A DNA stretch of 64,000 nucleotides from Enoplolaimus lenunculus (Eukaryota > Nematoda > Enoplea > Enoplida > Thoracostomopsidae): contig JASANG010002711.1 of the NCBI GenBank assembly GCA_030248215.1, forward strand, positions 1 to 64,000, read 5' to 3'. This document shows positions 1 through 10,565 of this stretch, one piece after another (within the stretch, counting starts at the first letter, position 1; every line of letters begins with the position of its first letter). Under the pieces are notes generated by a model. That model did no database searches, was not told the origin of the DNA, and was given only the letters and a program-made list of their open reading frames with translations. The translations under genes and the position numbers were made by a program.

Positions 1-474
1 AATGGATCGGTAATGAAATTTAACTGTTATTTTGGGGTTGATAAGGTGTTGTTTCGGGGGTGATGCTACGAGGTGCTGGGGTTGTTACTGGTACGCCGGG
101 TCGTTTGTGGTAGACTGTATTAGCATGGTATTCGGGCTGGTAATTGGGGCTGTTAATTGGGTAATGGTCGTCGGGGGTAATGTTAAACGGGTGCTGGGGG
201 TGCGCTGGTACGCGGGTTAATTTGTGGAACTGCGGGACGCATGGACAAGTTCATCGTGGGTCATGTTACGGGTTGCTATTGTTGTTTGACAAAAACTTTT
301 AAAATTAAAGAAAAATAAATAAAAGAAAGAAAAGAAAATGATAAAAATTGTTGTTGTTATTGTTGTTAAGTTTGTTATTGTGGATTTACGCTTTTTAGCG
401 ACGGCAAAAAAAGGCAGTAAATAGGGCCATAAAATTTTGTTCGATGCCAGGGTCGGCATCTGTGCCGAAGGGGG

Positions 475-985
475 GATGTAGGTGGCTGTGCCACACTTAA
501 ACCTATTTCAAACTAAAAACTAAAACTAAAAATAAAACCTTAAATCAAAACCACACCTTAAGGGAGTCCCTGGCTCCACCTAGTCTCTCTTAGAACTTAA
601 GTTAGGCTTAGGCGTTGCTACTAGGCGTAGAAACTGTTAAATCGATGTCATGGCGGCTGTGTCCGCAATGTTAAACTTACCTGGGCCCTGCGTGGCCGTA
701 GAATGTCGTTGATTAATTGTGCATATCTTATTGGCTATATTTGCGACTAAGGACATGTAGGTGGCTGTGCCACACTTAATCCTATTTCAAACTAAAACTA
801 AAATATAAAAATAAAACCCTATATTAAAACCACACCTTAAGGGAGTCCCTGGCTCCACCTAGTCTCTCTTAGAACTTAAGTTAGGCTTAGGCGTGGCTAC
901 AAGGCGTAACAATTGGTAAATCTATGCTATGGCGGCTGTGTCCGCAATGTAAACTTACCTGGGGCCCTGCGTGGCCATTGAATAA
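475..985. repeat. Inner direct duplication, about 279 bp, within unit 1
   Basis: The phrase GTGGCTGTGCCACACTTAA starts at 482 and again at 761. Both are followed by the same A-rich stretch, the block beginning TTAAGGGAGTCCCTGGCTCC, and a GCGTGGCC end. Unit 2 has only one copy (from about 3617), so this is a later local duplication or was lost in unit 2. Confidence 0.8.
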
Positions 986-1521
986 TGTTGTATAACGGTG
1001 GTGGCTCGATTTGCGGTTAACGACTTAGCTAGTCTAAGTCATCATGTCGTGAGTGTCCGACATGATTGGTTGTTATTTGTTGTTGTTGTTGTTGTATATG
1101 GTGTAGGCGTACAGGATTGCAACCGGGTGATTGGCTCTGGACCTCAACCGCAACGCGGACACCCAATTGTGGGTGTCGGCAGAAATGCAGATGAGGTCGA
1201 GGTGCAAACAGGGGTAGCCAGGACCGGAATCATTCTGAATCTTGAGCTAGTATCGGACGGTTGTTATCTATTTTTGCGGTACGACACATATTTTATCGGT
1301 TACGGTTACTTAGTGTTACGGTTGGATTTGAACGGAACTTTGGTAAGTAGGGATTAGTGGAATTAATTTAAGATTGTCACGGTGGCTTAAGTATGTGAAG
1401 GAAATTCGGGTATTACGGATACGGCTGTATTGCGCAAGGCGCAGGTTTACCCAGTATAGAATACTGGTGTCATGTGTTAAAGGATTTGGGGATATTAAGG
1501 AAACCCGGGGAAAAAGTAGTC

Positions 1522-1672
1522 TAATAAATCTAACGGGGTTAGATTTATTATTCTACAACGGCTTGGCCAAATCTAACGGGGTTAGATTGGTCGGAAATTT
1601 GGTGTAACTCTAACGGGGTTAGAGTGCACGGTTTAACGGGGTGTAATTCTAACGGGGTTAGAGTTGCACGGA
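1522..1672. other. Array of short hairpins with TAAC-GGG-GTTA core
   Basis: At least four inverted repeats lie in 150 bp, each with the core TCTAAC, a GGG loop and GTTAGA. The first has a perfect 13-bp stem (1522-1550). The others have stems of 8-11 bp with different flanking arm bases. The array recurs at 4384-4534 and 5325-5470. The function is unknown. Equally spaced hairpins could form structure in RNA or single-stranded DNA. Confidence 0.75.
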
Positions 1673-1961
1673 TTCTGGAGAACGGCAAAAGTATTAGTAA
1701 CGGTAAAGCCAGTGGCTGGATTAAACCAGATTCAGACGTCGGCTTTAAGGATTCCGGCTCAGGTTGCCAGTGAAATTGCATAACCTGTAATTTGCTGGTA
1801 TTGAATATTGAATATTGGTATTATACAGGATTTGGGTTTGGGGTTCAGTAAACATTTACCGGCCGCGTTTTACTAAATCAGAGCGATAAGCATTCATCGA
1901 GAAAAGAACTATACAGGAGATACAGGATACAGGCTTATGTCAAAATCACGAACTTCTCACA

Positions 1962-3257
1962 TGGTGACCACGACGGTCTCGATGCTGATTTAGTTGGTGG
2001 TCGGTGTGAAAGGAATAGTTGGAAAAAGGAGAAAGGAATTTCTGGAGTATAAAAGGAAAAGGTGTTATTGGAAACACAGGATCTGAACGATCGTGTTGCG
2101 GAAAATAACACGGAATACAGGCTGAAAAAGGAAAAGTGTGAATTAGTTCGACAGTTACACTTGAGGCTGTGCCGCAAGTACGTGGAACTGATTCAGGAGT
2201 TAACGGATTGAAATCAGGCTGAAAAGGAAACCGGGCTGTGAGTATCTACTGCGCGAAAGGGCAACAGATACTGACATTACTGGATAGTACAGGCTGTGAA
2301 TTAGTTCGACAGTTACACTTGAGGCTGTGCCGCAAGTACGTGGAACTAATTCAGGAGTTAACGGATTGAAATCAGGCTGAAAAGGAAACCGGGCTGTGAG
2401 TATCTACTGCGCGAAAGGGCAACAGATACTGACATTACTGGATAATACAGGCTGTGAATTAGTTCGACAGTTACACTTGAGGCTGTGCCGCAAGTACGTG
2501 GAACTGATTCAGGAGCTAACGGATTGAAATCAGGCGGAAAAGGAAATCGGGCTGTGAGTATCTACTGCGCGAAAGGGCAACAGATACTGACATTACTGGA
2601 TAGTACAGGCTGTGAATTAGTTCGACAGTTATACTTGGGCTGTGCCGCAAGTACGTGGAACTAGTTCAGGAATAGGCGAATTGGAAGTGAAAATTCTCGG
2701 GGTGAAGAGACGAAAATTGGAAAAAACGGTCAGAAACTGGTGAAATTGGCATACTTAGGAACTATTGTGTTCGTAAGTACCGGGTTAAAATTTGAAACGG
2801 AACGGTTACAGGCATCGGCAGTATTGGTCAAAAACGTCTGAAAAATTGACAAAAATTCAGTTGTTTTTGGACCTGGTGAAGTGAAAAAATGCGAGAAAGG
2901 CAAAAAGGATACGGCATTGGACCCAGGGCATATCAAGGACGGAAGTAAACCCTTAACACTTGCGCTATAAGGGTTTACGGAAATTTCGGTTGGTGCCGGC
3001 ACGAGATGTGTCGGACGAGCGGTACCCTGTACGAGTTAGCGGTCGCGTGGGACAACCGCAAGTGGCGTCTGGACGTGGCTACTACAATCAACAAGTGGAG
3101 AATGTACGACAGGCGATGCGAGAAAGTCGTCAAGTAGAACGACAGCAGCAACAACAACGGGCGTCGCGATCGGTGGGGCGCGACAATCCGTGGGTGACAC
3201 TGGAAGAATTGGACGCCTATTATACAGACGTCCCTCATGAGCTGCAGCGGAGACACT
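1962..3257. other. Spacer between duplicated units, no recognisable gene
   Basis: This interval separates units 1 and 2 and contains the 158-bp tandem repeat. An open frame of about 100 codons (plus strand, 2960-3262) lacks an in-frame ATG near its beginning, is rich in Q and R, and resembles no family I know. I see no splice-supported gene. Confidence 0.5.
2131..2680. repeat. 158-bp tandem repeat, about 3.4 copies
   Basis: The phrase AATTAGTTCGACAGTTA begins at 2141, 2299, 2457 and 2615 (the last as AGTTATAC), an exact period of 158 bp three times running. Each unit also contains GTATCTACTGCGCGAAAGGG. Copies differ by a handful of substitutions, so the expansion is fairly recent. Confidence 0.92.
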
Positions 3258-4829
3258 TCTAACGAATCGGTAATAGACCTTTATTGGGGTGTATATGGGG
3301 TCGTTAATTTTGTAATGGTCGTCGGGGGTAAGGTCGAACGGGTGCTGGGGTTGCGCTGGTACGCGGGTTCGTTATTGAAATTATTGGACGCATTGGCAAG
3401 ATTGTCGTGGGTCGCACTATGGTTTGTTATTGTTACTCGGCAAAAACTTTAAAACGAAATAAAAATAAATAAAAGAAAGAAAATGAAAATAAAAATTGTT
3501 GTTTGTTATTGTTGTTAATTATTGTGGATTTACGCTTTTTAGCGACGGCAAAGAAGGCAGTAAATAGGGCCATAAAATTTTGTTCGATGCCAGGGTCGGC
3601 ATCTGTGCCGAAGGGGGGATGTAGTTGGCTGTGCCACACTTAATCCCATTTCAAACTAAAACTAAAATATAAAAATAAAACCCTATATTAAAACCACACC
3701 TTAAGGGAGTCCCTGGCTCCACCTAGTCTCTCTTAGAACTTAAGTTAGGCTTAGGCGTAGCTACAAGGCGTAAAAATTGGTAAATCTATGCTATGGCGGC
3801 TGTATCCGCAATGTAAACTTAACTAGGGCCCTGCGTGGCCATTGAATAATGTTGTATAACGGTGGTGGCTCGATTTGCGGTTAACGACTTAGCTAGTCTA
3901 AGTCATCATGTCGTGAGTGTCCGACATGATTGGTTGTTATTTGTTGTTGTTGTTGTATATGGTGTAGGCGTACAGGATTGGAACCGGGTGATTGGCTCTG
4001 GACCTTAACCGCAACGCGGACACCCAATTGTGGGTGTCGGCAGAAATGCAAATGAGGTCGAGGTGCAAACAGGGGTAGCCAGGACCGGAATCATTCTGAA
4101 TCTTGAGCTAGTATCGGACGGTTGTTATCTATTTTTGCGGTACGACACATATTTTATCGGTTACGGTTACTTAGTGTTACGTTTGCATTTGAACGGAACT
4201 TTGGTAAGTAGGGATTAGTGGAATTAATTTAAGATTGTCACGGTGGCTTAAGTATGTGAAGGAAATTCGGGTATTACGGATACGGCTGTATTGCGTAAGG
4301 CACAGGTTTACCCAGTATAGAATACTGGTGTCATGTGTTAAAGGATTTGGGGATATTAAGGAAACCCGGGGAAAAAGTAGTCTAATAAATCTAACGGGGT
4401 TAGATTTATTATTCTACAACGGCTTGGCCAAATCTAACGGGGTTAAATTGGTCGGAAATTTGGTGTAACTCTAACGGGGTTAGAGTGCACGGTTTAACGT
4501 GGTGTAATTCTAACGGGGTTAGAATTGCACGGATTCTGGAGAACGGCAAAAGTATTAGTAACGGTAAAGCCAGTGGCTGGATTAAACCAGATTCAGACGT
4601 CGGCTTTAAGGATTTCGTCCGGCTCAGGTTGCCAGTGAAATTGCATAACCTGTGATTCACTGGTGTGAAATATTGAATATTCGGTGTCATACGGGTTTCG
4701 GGTTGGGATTTATAATAAACATTTACCGGCCGCGTTTACTAAATCAGAGCGATAAGCATACATCGAGGAAAGAACATAACAGGCGATACAGGATACAGGC
4801 TTAAGGCAGAATCACGAACTTCTCACAGG
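3258..4829. repeat. Large tandem duplication, unit 2
   Basis: This copy is collinear with unit 1 except that it has a single copy of the inner 279-bp block. Identity in the middle, including the hairpin array, looks well above 90 % by eye. It ends at the shared CACGAACTTCTCACA phrase. Confidence 0.8.
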
Positions 4830-5763
4830 ACATAGCTAGGCTATGTCAGCACCAAAATGGTGCTTTGATATTGTGTGTGTCTCGGGCATTGTTGTTGTTG
4901 TAGGTATGGTGTTGTGCAGGAAAGGTACCGGGTGTGTGACTCCGGACCTCATTTGCATAGCGGACACACGATTTTGGGTGTCGGCGAAATGCAAATGAGG
5001 TCGGGATGTGTATGGGTAGCCAGGACCGGAATCATTATTACGTTTTTGGCTGGTGGAAACGGTTGCTAATTTTTGGTCTCAGATATTTGGTGTGCATATA
5101 TAGTTTTATTTGACCTATTTTTGTTAAACTTGCACGGATCGCGGTAAGTAAGATTGAATCAGATTAGTTTAAGTTTAGTCACGGTGGCTTAAGATGTGAA
5201 GGAAACTACGGAGTATTGGTTTAGTCGGCATTGCGCAAGGCGCGGAAATTACCCAGTATTGGATACTGGTGTCATGTGTTAGGAGGACTTGGGGATATTA
5301 AGAAAACCTGGGAAAACGTAGCGTAATAAATCTAACGGGGTTAGATTTATTATTCTACAACGGCTTGGCCAAATCTAACGGGGTTAGATTGGTCGGAAAT
5401 TTGGTGTAACTCTAACGGGGTTAGAGTGCACGGTTTAACAGGGTGTAATTCTAATGGGGTTAGAATTGCACGGATTCTGGAAAACGGCAAACATATTAGT
5501 AACGGTAAAGCCAGTGGCTGGATTAAATCAGATTCAGGCGTCGGCTTTAAGGATTCCGGCTCGGGTTGCCAGTGAAATTGCATAACCTGTGATTTACTGG
5601 TGTGAAATATTGACTATTCGGTGTCATACGGGTTTCGGGTTGGGATTTATAATAAACTTTTACCGGCCGCGTTTACTAAATCAGAGCGATAAGCATACAT
5701 CGAGGAAAGAACATAACAGGCGATACAGGATACAGGCTTAAGGCAAAATCACGAACTTCTCAC
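4830..5763. repeat. Large tandem duplication, unit 3 (5' truncated, more diverged)
   Basis: The copy matches unit 2 at an offset of about 941 bp but lacks the left part and is clearly more diverged in its first 300 bp. The hairpin array (5325-5470) and the tail are well kept. One hairpin loop flank changes from AACGGGG to AATGGGG. Confidence 0.75.
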
Positions 5764-5906
5764 ATACTCAATTATTGGTTTTCAAGGTTTGTAAACAATT
5801 TATTCAGATTCCTCGCATCCGAAAAAACTTTAGTGGTGAAATTAGATTGCTTGTAACTGTAATTATAATCATTAGTAAAATAACGTAGAAAGTCCTAATT
5901 TATGCA
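5764..5906. repeat. Solo copy of the 7.2-8.2 kb array unit
   Basis: A stretch with TTTGTAAACAATTTATTCAG followed by ATTCCTCGCATCC matches the approximately 155-175-bp units found at 7279-7930, on the same strand. It is an isolated, older copy. Confidence 0.7.
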
Positions 5907-5989
5907 TCGCTCAGTAAAGAAACAATTTTTGATTTGTATGCTTTACGCTCATATCAATCAACTTGTGGATCAGGGTCCTTCCCTTAGAG

Positions 5990-6170
5990 CAACCAGTTAA
6001 AACAAGTGCTTGAGAAACGAAAATTGAGGTTCGGAAACCCACAAAACGCAAAATGAAGTTTCGATATCCGAAATAGAAAATTTAATTCCGGCTATCCGGA
6101 TAAACATCTTGCAAAATTTGCCGGACATCCGGATATGAAAAAGTATCCGATGCCCATCACTATACCAAAA
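5990..6170. repeat. CCGGATAT-rich interspersed repeat
   Basis: The segment contains many TCCGGATA/TATCCGGA palindromes and ends with a TGCCCATCACTATA-like terminus. Related copies occur at 34914-35060 (reverse orientation) and 37745-37850, with weaker relatives near 16985-17060 and 56274-56450. The ATGGGCATCGGATA-type end suggests a short non-autonomous DNA transposon. Confidence 0.6.
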
Positions 6171-6299
6171 ACGAACGTAACAACCAGATTTTCGTTAAAA
6201 TCGGGTCCGGTATGTCATACATGTATAAATGTCGCTATCAAATAAAAATAACAGTACACAATTAGAGTTTGCACGGCGAACACTAAAAGAAGTCAACTT

Positions 6300-6305
6300 T
6301 TTATT
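6300..6305 (-). terminator. Poly(A) signal overlapping the PLCXD stop codon
   Basis: On the minus strand the last sense codon, the TAA stop and the next base spell AATAAA. If this is the hexamer in use, the 3' UTR would be only a few tens of bases. No other AATAAA was noticed close downstream on that strand. Confidence 0.4.
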
Positions 6306-8859
6306 CCGAACGATTATTAAAACCTACAACAGATTCAATAAAATCAAACATATCAACATAATCAACAATCACAATATTTAAAGCGTGTTTATGTTGTCTG
6401 AGCCAGTCTAAAATCAATGGATTAGCATTCTGAACCAAATCTCGAACCGATCTCATCGTTCGATATGTTGGTTTAAGCTGCGGCGTCAAAATGGCTTGAG
6501 TGACCCAGCAGTCGACAGCAGGTGGACGGTTGCTTTCACCTGGCAAAGTCTGCGATAAATAACGAAGCAAACTAGGCAGCTTTTCTGTGTTTGCCCAAGG
6601 GCTACGAATATGACACGATGGCCAAAACAAATCGCCTAAAACAAAAAATAAATATATTAATATCTATCATACAAAATGGTACAATTCCCAACAGCAAACA
6701 TGTGGCACTGGCACTACTACTACTATTACTACACTTTTACAACATTAAACCGAGAAGGAAATAATTAAATGTTATCAAAGATTCATATATAGCGTTGTTT
6801 TTACATTATGGACATTTTGAGTACAGAAAAACTATTCGTTGTGTATGTCGATAACAGTTGAGAGAAAAATTATATACTGTAGCAGTTGATTTTACGGGCG
6901 AAAATTTTACGGTTAGGCGGCATGCCAATAGGTAGTAAAAAACACGCTTACCCATTATTGTGTTACCAAGACATGATTCCATATCTCTGCCTGGTTGATA
7001 AAAACAGACAACGCGGAATGACGTACGCCAAAGGGAATCTAAGCTCATGATGCTGGTAACCAAATCAAATTCATTCTTTAATTTAGATTGTGATGGTGAT
7101 AGAAACGACGGGCATAACTTGGAGCCAAGCAAACGACGAATGATGTCCAATAGCTCAACATGATCAGATCGTGTCATCCCGTAGAAATGGTTAATATCTA
7201 CGAAAACAACCTAAAACCAGTCGTAGTGGGACTACATTTATTGAGCGAAGCTCGAACACACGTAAGCAATTAAGGTAATATGCAAATTAGTTATTAGCTA
7301 ACTATTCATTTATCGGTTTTGGAGGTTTGTAAGCAATTCCCTCAGATTCCTCGCACCCAAAAACCCTTCAGCCACCCTATAATTTTTGGAATAATTTAAA
7401 AAGTCCTAATTTTGTCTTGTCAATTAAGCTAATATGCAAATTAACTATTAGCTAACAAATCAATTATCGGTGTTGGAGGTTGTAAACAATTTATTCAGAT
7501 TCCTCGCACCCAAAAACCTTCAGTGAACCCTAAAAATTATTGAAATAATTTAAAAAGTCATAGTTTTGCATTGTTAATTAAGCTAATATGCAAATTAGTA
7601 ATTAGCTAACTATTCAATTATCGGCTTTGGATGTTTGTAAACTATTTATTCAAATTCCATGCACCTAACAACCCTTTAGTGCTGAAATTATATTGCTTTT
7701 AACCTTAATAATTAGTGAAATATTGTAAAAAGTCCTAATTTAGGCATATAACCTATAATAATATGCAAATTATCTATTAGCTAACTGCTCAATCATCGGT
7801 TTTGGAGGTTTGTAAATAGTTTACGCAGATTCCTCGCACCCAAAAACCCTTTAATGCTAAAATCAGATTGCTTTTAACTGTAATAATTAGTCAAATATTG
7901 TGGAAAGTCCTAATTTAGGCTTAATTAATTATGCAAATTAGCCTGTAGCTAATAAACGGCTTAAAATTTTTAAACCCCAATGCGAGGTTAACACCCCAGG
8001 ATAATTGGCTTTCAAACAAAAAAAAGTTTATCAAAATCGGTTCAGCCGTTCCTGAGATTCTTTTCGGACGGACAGACGGACGGAAATCCACCTTTCGACC
8101 CCAAAGTACAAAACATAAAACGCTTCGCGAAACTCCGAGCTTCGCTCGGAGTTTTGCTTCGCTCAATAAAATAGTCAATACGTGGTGTTGAAGGTCCAAC
8201 GGTACTTTGAGGGATGTAACAATAGTATAAGCATATTCCTACGCCTAACATTCGGTGAGTTCGCAACTGGGGATGGGAGGTGGGATCCGCACTTCGCTCG
8301 AGCGCTGCACCCCCCAAACTTAATTGCCATCCGGTACATGCCCCAACATGAGAATTTGTTCCCCTCCTCGGTTAAATATTGTTAGCCTTAAAATGTAGCT
8401 TTTTCGCACGTCAAACACGGTTTGTTGTATTGTAATGTAATAGATACCTAACCGTGTAAAGTGTGTTAACGAATACATATCAATCAAGGACTACCTCAGA
8501 ATAACGAGGATCTCTACCTTGCCTACACCCCGCACAATCGGCTACTGCAACAATGAATTATTGCTCGTATACAAAGCCAAACAACCAACAGCCTTAAAAT
8601 AACAAGTTTTCTCAACACGTAAATTCAGAGATTTATGGCTTTCAAAAAGTTTGCTGTTTTTAACTTTTCCGTTCTACTAACTAAATTAACACATAGCAAA
8701 CCTACCTCGTAACTGTTCTTTGTGAGAAAATCATTCAATATCGTCAAAAAATCTTCAACTTTTATGCCGTAGAGACCATGACAAGTGACGTACTGCTGTG
8801 ACAGTGGATGCTTCGCAACACGAAGATCAAAATATCGTATACCTCGGTTTAGCTGTTCA
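6301..8859 (-). CDS. PLCXD: PI-PLC X-domain-containing protein, 3' half (PLCXD family)
   Basis: Three minus-strand exons join in frame: 8706-8859, 6952-7210 and 6301-6635, with stop TAA at 6301-6303. The joins give EQLNRGIRYFDLRV, then HGLYG, then VVFVDINHFYG, then FWPSCHIRSPWANT and VTQAILTP, all hallmarks of the PLCXD family of secreted or cytosolic PI-PLC-like proteins. Both introns have GT-AG ends. The exon with the first catalytic histidine (the G-S-H-D-S type motif) must lie upstream of 8859; I searched the minus strand to about 10.4 kb and did not find it, so the 5' end is missing or distant. The second catalytic histidine is probably that of HGLYG. PLCXD proteins are predicted phosphodiesterases acting on phosphoinositides or related lipids; activity here is inferred from homology only. 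The larger intron carries a 0.9-kb repeat element. Confidence 0.88.
7228..8171. mobile_element. Non-autonomous element with inverted ends and internal 155-175-bp array
   Basis: The left end reads TTTATTGAGCGAAGCTCG and the right end contains the reverse, CTTCGCTCAATAAA, so the element is bounded by inverted repeats. Inside are about five units anchored on ATATGCAAATTA at 7279, 7432, 7586, 7761 and 7929 (spacing 153-175 bp). They are followed by a tail with a GACGGACAGACGGACGG phrase and a hairpin (ACTCCGAGCTTCGCTCGGAGT). It lies wholly in the PLCXD intron 7211-8705. Confidence 0.7.
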
Positions 8860-9145
8860 CTAAACACAAACACACCATTCATCAATACAGAAACACATTA
8901 ATGTTGTACCCGTCAATTCTAATTAAAAACACTTAGAGCTATCACCTCAGGCAGGGCACGAATAAGTATTAATTAACCGGATACCGGAAACGAAGCCGGG
9001 CAATGAATTTGCACAGGAACCGAGTGTTAATTTGAAATAGTATTTTGCATTGCACACTGTTGGAAGTATTTGAGCAGTGCAAAAATTACCGTTTTCTGAC
9101 TGAATTAAATTATGTGATTATTATTATTATCATGTCCCGGGGCCA
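8860..9145. other. No gene seen
   Basis: This is AT-rich sequence upstream of the first visible PLCXD exon. No X-domain exon, splice-bounded frame or recognised repeat was found apart from a short CCGGATACCGGAA stretch near 8980. Confidence 0.5.
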
Positions 9146-9303
9146 GGCCCCGGCCCCGGTAAATATCCTGGCTCCGGGCACCTCTAATTCTTATCTTGAA
9201 CTTTTCAATTTTACTTCAGTGCGAGGCCCCGGCCCCGGTAAATATCCTGGCTCCGGGCACCTCTAATTCTTATCTTGAACTTTTCAATTTTACTTCAGTG
9301 CGA
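9146..9303. repeat. 79-bp direct duplication, near-perfect
   Basis: GGCCCCGGCCCCGGTAAATA starts at 9146 and 9225, and both copies run to TTTTACTTCAGTGCGA without visible differences. The GC-rich head includes a GGCCCCGGCCCCGG run. It is a two-copy, recent tandem duplication. Confidence 0.9.
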
Positions 9304-9775
9304 AAAACTTAAGTTTCTTGACTTATATATATCCACTTATGAAACGCAGTATTGTTATATTCACGATCACAACCGAAACTATTCTGTATTCGACCGGTTT
9401 ATATCGGTACCAGCTCAGATATGGACATCGGTTGTTTTCTGACTATTAAGCCGGAACCGGATATCCCGTGGTTTGACATGATTCACAATATAAAACATGT
9501 TAGGTGTAACTTTGCCAGAGAATTGGTGAAAAAACGCATGGCATTATCAGATATTGGTTGTACTTCAAGACATTTAAATGTAGTAAATACCAGATATCCA
9601 AATTCTGACATTTGCACCATCGCAATAGAATAGATCTGAGCGGCCGACAGCTCGCTCGTCGAATAAGTGCACTATCTATATCGATCGATATTTCTGTGTT
9701 TGAAGCGCTTGGAAATACGGCGCATGAGTTGTGTGACCTTTAAGTATAAAAAACATGCAGCTGCCAGATCTTTAA

Positions 9776-10162
9776 CTAAATAATTGCTTCACTAGAATAA
9801 TTTACGCATATATTGTTACAACCGCATATATTGTTACAACTTTCTAAAAATTTCTTGACTACATCATTGTTTTTGAAGGTCGGTGAATTAAAAATCTTAA
9901 TTAACTGATTATATATAAAAAGGTTCACATACATACGTACAAGAAACTTATCTGGTATTTTCAAGGAAAATATAGAATCTTTAGTGACATCAGCGTCCAA
10001 ATGTTGCATCCATTTTGTACCCATGGTGCAAATAATTTTATCCAAACTGCGTATGTTACATAACTCCACTGAAATAGCATTATGGCACTTGTTGCTAAAG
10101 TTGTTCACAATACCATTCCACTGTATTTGCCTATTTTCATCCATAGTCCACATAAGGTTCAT
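9776..10162 (-). CDS. Unidentified open frame, possible exon
   Basis: A 128-codon minus-strand frame is preceded by an acceptor-like TTTCTAAACAG immediately before its ATG. The residue mix looks ordinary and hydrophilic-hydrophobic, with WTMDENRQIQWNG near the start and KIPDKFLVRMYVNLFIYN in the middle. Near the end an 18-bp duplication repeats CNNIC. I recognise no family. It could be an exon of an unseen gene, part of an old repeat, or chance. It is on the same strand as PLCXD but shows no X-domain motif. Confidence 0.22.
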   Translation of the reverse strand: MNLMWTMDENRQIQWNGIVNNFSNKCHNAISVELCNIRSLDKIICTMGTKWMQHLDADVTKDSIFSLKIPDKFLVRMYVNLFIYNQLIKIFNSPTFKNNDVVKKFLESCNNICGCNNICVNYSSEAII

Positions 10163-10429
10163 CTGTTTAGAAACTAACTAAGTGCGTATAATGCCAGAGT
10201 TCAATTAGATAGCACCAAAAATACCGGAGCCGAATATTTTAGTACATATTACAGCAAGAAGTAAAACTAAATCACAGTAGACATTAGCAGCACGCAGTCA
10301 TACTGTTTCTCAATACAAATTCTAGCATGTACGATTTCGAACTGGGACGGGCTGTTATGATAAATTATTATAACATAAAAACACCTTGTTGGGGCATATG
10401 CGTGTTAAATTTTTTATCTCATGTTACTG
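10163..10429. other. No gene seen
   Basis: The stretch is AT-rich, with a short CGGAGCCGAATATT motif. No splice-bounded frame or known repeat was recognised. Confidence 0.4.
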
Positions 10430-10565
10430 TAGGTACTATACGGTCTGCAAAACCCTGTTCAAAATTTTGCCAAAGTTAATGACCACGATAACAATCGAAC
10501 CTCGGCCCGCTTGCATTCTAGTCAGGCATGCTACCACTACACCATGTAGTTTATTGCAGCAACGT
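10430..10565 (-). repeat. tRNA-derived SINE, family A, copy 1
   Basis: This is a partial copy of the family described at 11527-12050. It starts with the shared GGTACTATACGGTCTGCA segment, followed by a degraded tRNA-like part on the minus strand (GCATGCTACCACTACAC on plus). Confidence 0.7.

Larger units (their letters stand above)
1..1961. repeat. Large tandem duplication, unit 1
   Basis: This is the first of three related copies of a long repeat unit. The opening bases match position 3258 onward, and position 1001 matches 3865. All three copies end with the same phrase, CACGAACTTCTCACA, near 1961, 4829 and 5763. The offset to copy 2 is about 2.86 kb. Reading frames of 60-120 codons occur, but they are not conserved between copies in a coding-like way and have no recognisable domain, so I read the unit as non-coding. 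The window edge cuts its left end. The family is unknown to me; it could be a satellite-like array or part of a larger element. Confidence 0.8.

Noticed and set aside
998-1357. 119-codon frame in duplicated unit 1
   Set aside because: In unit 2 the corresponding frame is only partly open and unit 3 does not preserve it, so there is no sign of coding constraint.
2960-3262. 100-codon Q/R-rich frame as a gene
   Set aside because: No ATG near its start, no homology recognised, and it ends at the border of duplicated unit 2; insufficient support.
1-5763. Long terminal repeats of a retroelement formed by units 1 and 2
   Set aside because: A third partial unit follows directly and I see no enzyme-coding interior or primer-binding site, so tandem duplication explains it better.
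9352-9633. 93-codon plus-strand frame with DIPWFDMIHNIKHVRC
   Set aside because: Preceded by a repeat-like ATGGACATCGG stretch, no splice or family support.
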